NCBI GenBank assembly: GCA_013530545.1
Contig: SPVA01000014.1
Span: 1-53,800 of the forward strand
From: Acinetobacter lwoffii
GTDB lineage: Bacteria; Pseudomonadota; Gammaproteobacteria; Pseudomonadales; Moraxellaceae
Length of the DNA: 53,800 nucleotides
Direction of reading: 5' to 3'
A program made the position numbers and the translations under genes. Of the stretch, positions 52,275-53,800 are shown piece by piece; positions within the stretch are counted from its first letter, which is position 1; the number at the start of each line of letters is the position of its first letter. The notes under the pieces are model-generated. The model saw only the letters and a program-made list of their open reading frames with translations, did not search any database and was not told the origin of the DNA.

Positions 52275-52703
52275 ATGTCCGAACAAGAATTCAACCTTAG
52301 CCCTACCCGTCCCTATATGGCACGTGCAATCTATGAGTGGGTTTGCGATAACAATATGACGCCTTACCTGCTGGTGGATGCCACACGCCCAAATACCATG
52401 GTTCCTGAGCAGTTTATTAAAGATGGACAGATTGTTCTGAATATTGTGCCACATGCCGTGCATGCGCTGCATATGAGCAATGATGCCATTAGCTTCTCGG
52501 CTCGCTTTGGTGGCGTTTCTCGTGATATTTATGTGCCTATGGCAGCAGTACTCGGTATTTATGCACGTGAAAATGGTCAAGGTTTATTCTTTGATCCAGG
52601 TGAATATGAGCATACACAAAATGATGAAGATGCTTTAAAATCAAGCACTGAAGAACAAACTGAACAACCAAAGAAAAAACCGACTTTAAGACTATTAGAT
52701 TAA
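52275..52703 (+). CDS. sspB: ClpXP adaptor SspB
   Basis: An adaptor that brings ssrA-tagged proteins to ClpXP. It is 142 residues. The substrate-binding domain (P-T-R-P-Y-M-A-R-A-I-Y-E-W, A-R-F-G-G-V-S) is followed by a flexible acidic linker and the ClpX-docking C-terminal peptide (P-T-L-R-L-L). Its start lies nine bases after sspA, so the pair is cotranscribed. Confidence 0.93.
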   Translation: MSEQEFNLSPTRPYMARAIYEWVCDNNMTPYLLVDATRPNTMVPEQFIKDGQIVLNIVPHAVHALHMSNDAISFSARFGGVSRDIYVPMAAVLGIYARENGQGLFFDPGEYEHTQNDEDALKSSTEEQTEQPKKKPTLRLLD

Positions 52704-52721
52704 AAATAATGGAGCAAGTGA

Positions 52722-53369
52722 ATGGCTTTTGATTTAGTACAATATTTTGTTGAACAGATAGAGACTCAAAAGCCTGAGCTTCTAAAAGAATATACAAAAG
52801 AAGAAAGACGAAAATATATATCAGAAATCAATGCCTTAACTTTAGGAAAACTTATTACTGAATGGCGTCATAACCCACAAAAAATTTATAATGAAATCAA
52901 TCATCCTGATGAATTATATATCCTGGAAATCGTGCGTCATCTCGCTACCAGTCCGGAAAATCAATCCACTCTGGATCGAGCCCAGCTTGAGCACAGCACT
53001 TCAGAAATTTTTCATTTACAGCTTATTGAATTAAAACAACTGCATGATACCGGCAACCATAATATCCATAGCATTCAGGAATTACTGACCGGGCAAATTG
53101 AACATTTATCTGGTCAAGCAGATGATTGGGTTTGGACAACAAACAAGCTAACAGAACTCAAAGGCTCTAAACCAATTGTGCAAGAAGAGCTATCATTGGA
53201 AGCATCAATGAAGGAGTTTAATCAAATGGTAAGCCAGAATCAGCAGCATCAAGATATCGAAGAAGTCATTGTTATCAATACCCCAACATGGGCAAAGATT
53301 GTTGAACCCATCGTAGCGATTGCCATTCTTTGGGTATTAATCGCAGCCGTAATGTGTGTGTTTGGCTAA
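52722..53369 (+). CDS. Tail-anchored hypothetical protein downstream of sspB
   Basis: A 215-residue protein not recognised as a family. The first 170 residues are soluble and helical with a Gln/Glu-rich coiled-coil-like middle. The end is one hydrophobic helix (I-V-A-I-A-I-L-W-V-L-I-A-A-V-M-C-V-F) after E-P-I, a tail-anchor layout. It starts 18 bases after the sspB stop, with ggagc upstream, and ends at a terminator, so it is probably the third gene of the sspAB transcript. Its coding region is more AT-rich at the start than sspAB. Any link to proteolysis is inferred from position only. Confidence 0.65.
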   Translation: MAFDLVQYFVEQIETQKPELLKEYTKEERRKYISEINALTLGKLITEWRHNPQKIYNEINHPDELYILEIVRHLATSPENQSTLDRAQLEHSTSEIFHLQLIELKQLHDTGNHNIHSIQELLTGQIEHLSGQADDWVWTTNKLTELKGSKPIVQEELSLEASMKEFNQMVSQNQQHQDIEEVIVINTPTWAKIVEPIVAIAILWVLIAAVMCVFG

Positions 53370-53382
53370 AATAATCTGCAAT

Positions 53383-53412
53383 AAAAAACCAGCGATTCGC
53401 TGGTTTTTTATT
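53383..53412 (+). terminator. Terminator of the sspAB-downstream gene
   Basis: The stem aaaaaccagcga / tcgctggttttt is followed by further T. Confidence 0.85.
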
Positions 53413-53643
53413 TTTTAGGATTTATAAGATAGGACTGTAAAATCTTTTAGATCAAACTATATCGACCGGATAACACTAGTCATATTATATTAACGCGAAT
53501 CATCCTTCTAAAAAGACTTTAATAAGATTTCAGATAAATACTTCTATACACTTAAATTAATAAGTTCGTGGAGCTCGATAGGAAATGAATGCATATAGAA
53601 ATCAGAATCAAAAATAAAAGACTTATTTCTAAAACCCACACAT

Positions 53644-53680
53644 AAAAAAATCCCCCTCTGCTAATGCGGAGGGGGATTTT
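53644..53680 (-). terminator. Terminator of the rRNA operon
   Basis: The stem aaatccccctc / gagggggattt lies just beyond the 5S 3' end. On the minus strand seven T follow. Confidence 0.85.
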
Positions 53681-53690
53681 GGAATAATGA

Positions 53691-53800
53691 GCTGGCGATG
53701 ACTTACTCTCACATGGGTAACCCCACACTACCATCAGCGCTAAGAGGTTTCACTTCTGAGTTCGGGAAGGGATCAGGTGGTTCACTCTTGCTATGGTCGC
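53691..53800 (-). rRNA. rrf: 5S ribosomal RNA, 5' end cut by the window
   Basis: The reverse complement reads through the conserved 5S core (ccgaactcagaagtgaaac, then gatggtagtgtgggg, then catgtgagagta). The 3' end pairs gctggcg-type bases with the 5' arm, which is mostly outside the window. About 110 of roughly 115 bases are present. It is the last gene of an rRNA operon that is transcribed into the window from the right. Confidence 0.93.

Larger units (their letters stand above)
53370..53690. other. Intergenic region between the tail-anchored gene and the 5S gene
   Basis: About 320 AT-rich bases between converging transcripts. I see two terminators (53383-53412 and 53644-53680) and nothing else. 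A 60-codon frame on the minus strand overlaps the rRNA 3' region and is not credible. Confidence 0.65.

Noticed and set aside
53552..53734. Minus-strand 60-codon frame near the right edge
   Set aside because: It runs from the 5S rRNA 3' end through the rRNA terminator, so it is not a gene.
1..53800. tRNA genes
   Set aside because: I looked through the gaps for cloverleaf arms and the conserved T-arm word and saw none. A tRNA scan would be decisive.

Overview
The window is a piece of a gamma-proteobacterial chromosome and almost certainly comes from Acinetobacter. The OmpA has the precursor start, domain order and Lys/Pro-rich hinge of the Acinetobacter OmpA porin. Base composition is moderately AT-rich, and the set of housekeeping genes and their small operons fits the genus. 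I cannot name the species. Nearly everything is ordinary core genome. The only clearly accessory part is the first 1.7 kb.

Layout. Positions 1-1700 hold an IS5-family insertion sequence with 19-bp terminal inverted repeats and a frameshifted transposase. Next to it is an AT-rich orphan gene with a PD-(D/E)XK nuclease-like signature, flanked by an imperfect direct repeat that copies the tail of the acnD terminator. Positions 1.7-12.7 kb hold acnD (2-methylcitrate cycle) standing alone, a multicopper oxidase behind a perfect CRP-type palindrome, ygfZ, a Sel1-repeat protein, an AEC-type permease, an old-yellow-enzyme reductase and an OprB-type porin. Positions 13-24.9 kb hold mutM-ppiC, mscL, typA, a purine permease, rsmC-lysP, a C39-like protein lacking its catalytic cysteine, ompA, a FimT-like pseudopilin and a thiolase. 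Positions 25-33.8 kb hold cysI with a DUF934 partner, an alpha-methylacyl-CoA racemase-like gene, an AraC regulator, and a beta-oxidation pair in which the thiolase is broken by an internal out-of-frame deletion while its multifunctional FadJ-like partner is intact.

Positions 34-45 kb hold a GNAT enzyme, a methyltransferase, a hemolysin III/PAQR protein, an MHS-type symporter, a metallophosphoesterase, a phospholipase D-type lipoprotein, plsC, a 43-residue membrane peptide, hflX and lrgAB. Positions 45.2-47.4 kb hold four tandem paralogues of a secreted DUF2147 protein. Positions 47.5-50.1 kb hold the pdxA-rsmA-apaH group (no apaG). Positions 50.4-53.4 kb hold rplM-rpsI with a 5'-leader hairpin, a 39-residue membrane peptide on the other strand, then sspA-sspB and a tail-anchored protein. 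The window ends inside a 5S rRNA gene, so an rRNA operon points into it from the right.

Most genes are separated by clear Rho-independent terminators, many of them bidirectional. The most interesting points are the orphan nuclease-like gene between direct repeats, the DUF2147 array with its palindromic leaders, the deletion in the thiolase, the Cys-to-Ser C39-like protein, two uncatalogued small membrane proteins, and the rplM leader hairpin. I did not see a clear multi-gene defence or other novel system.
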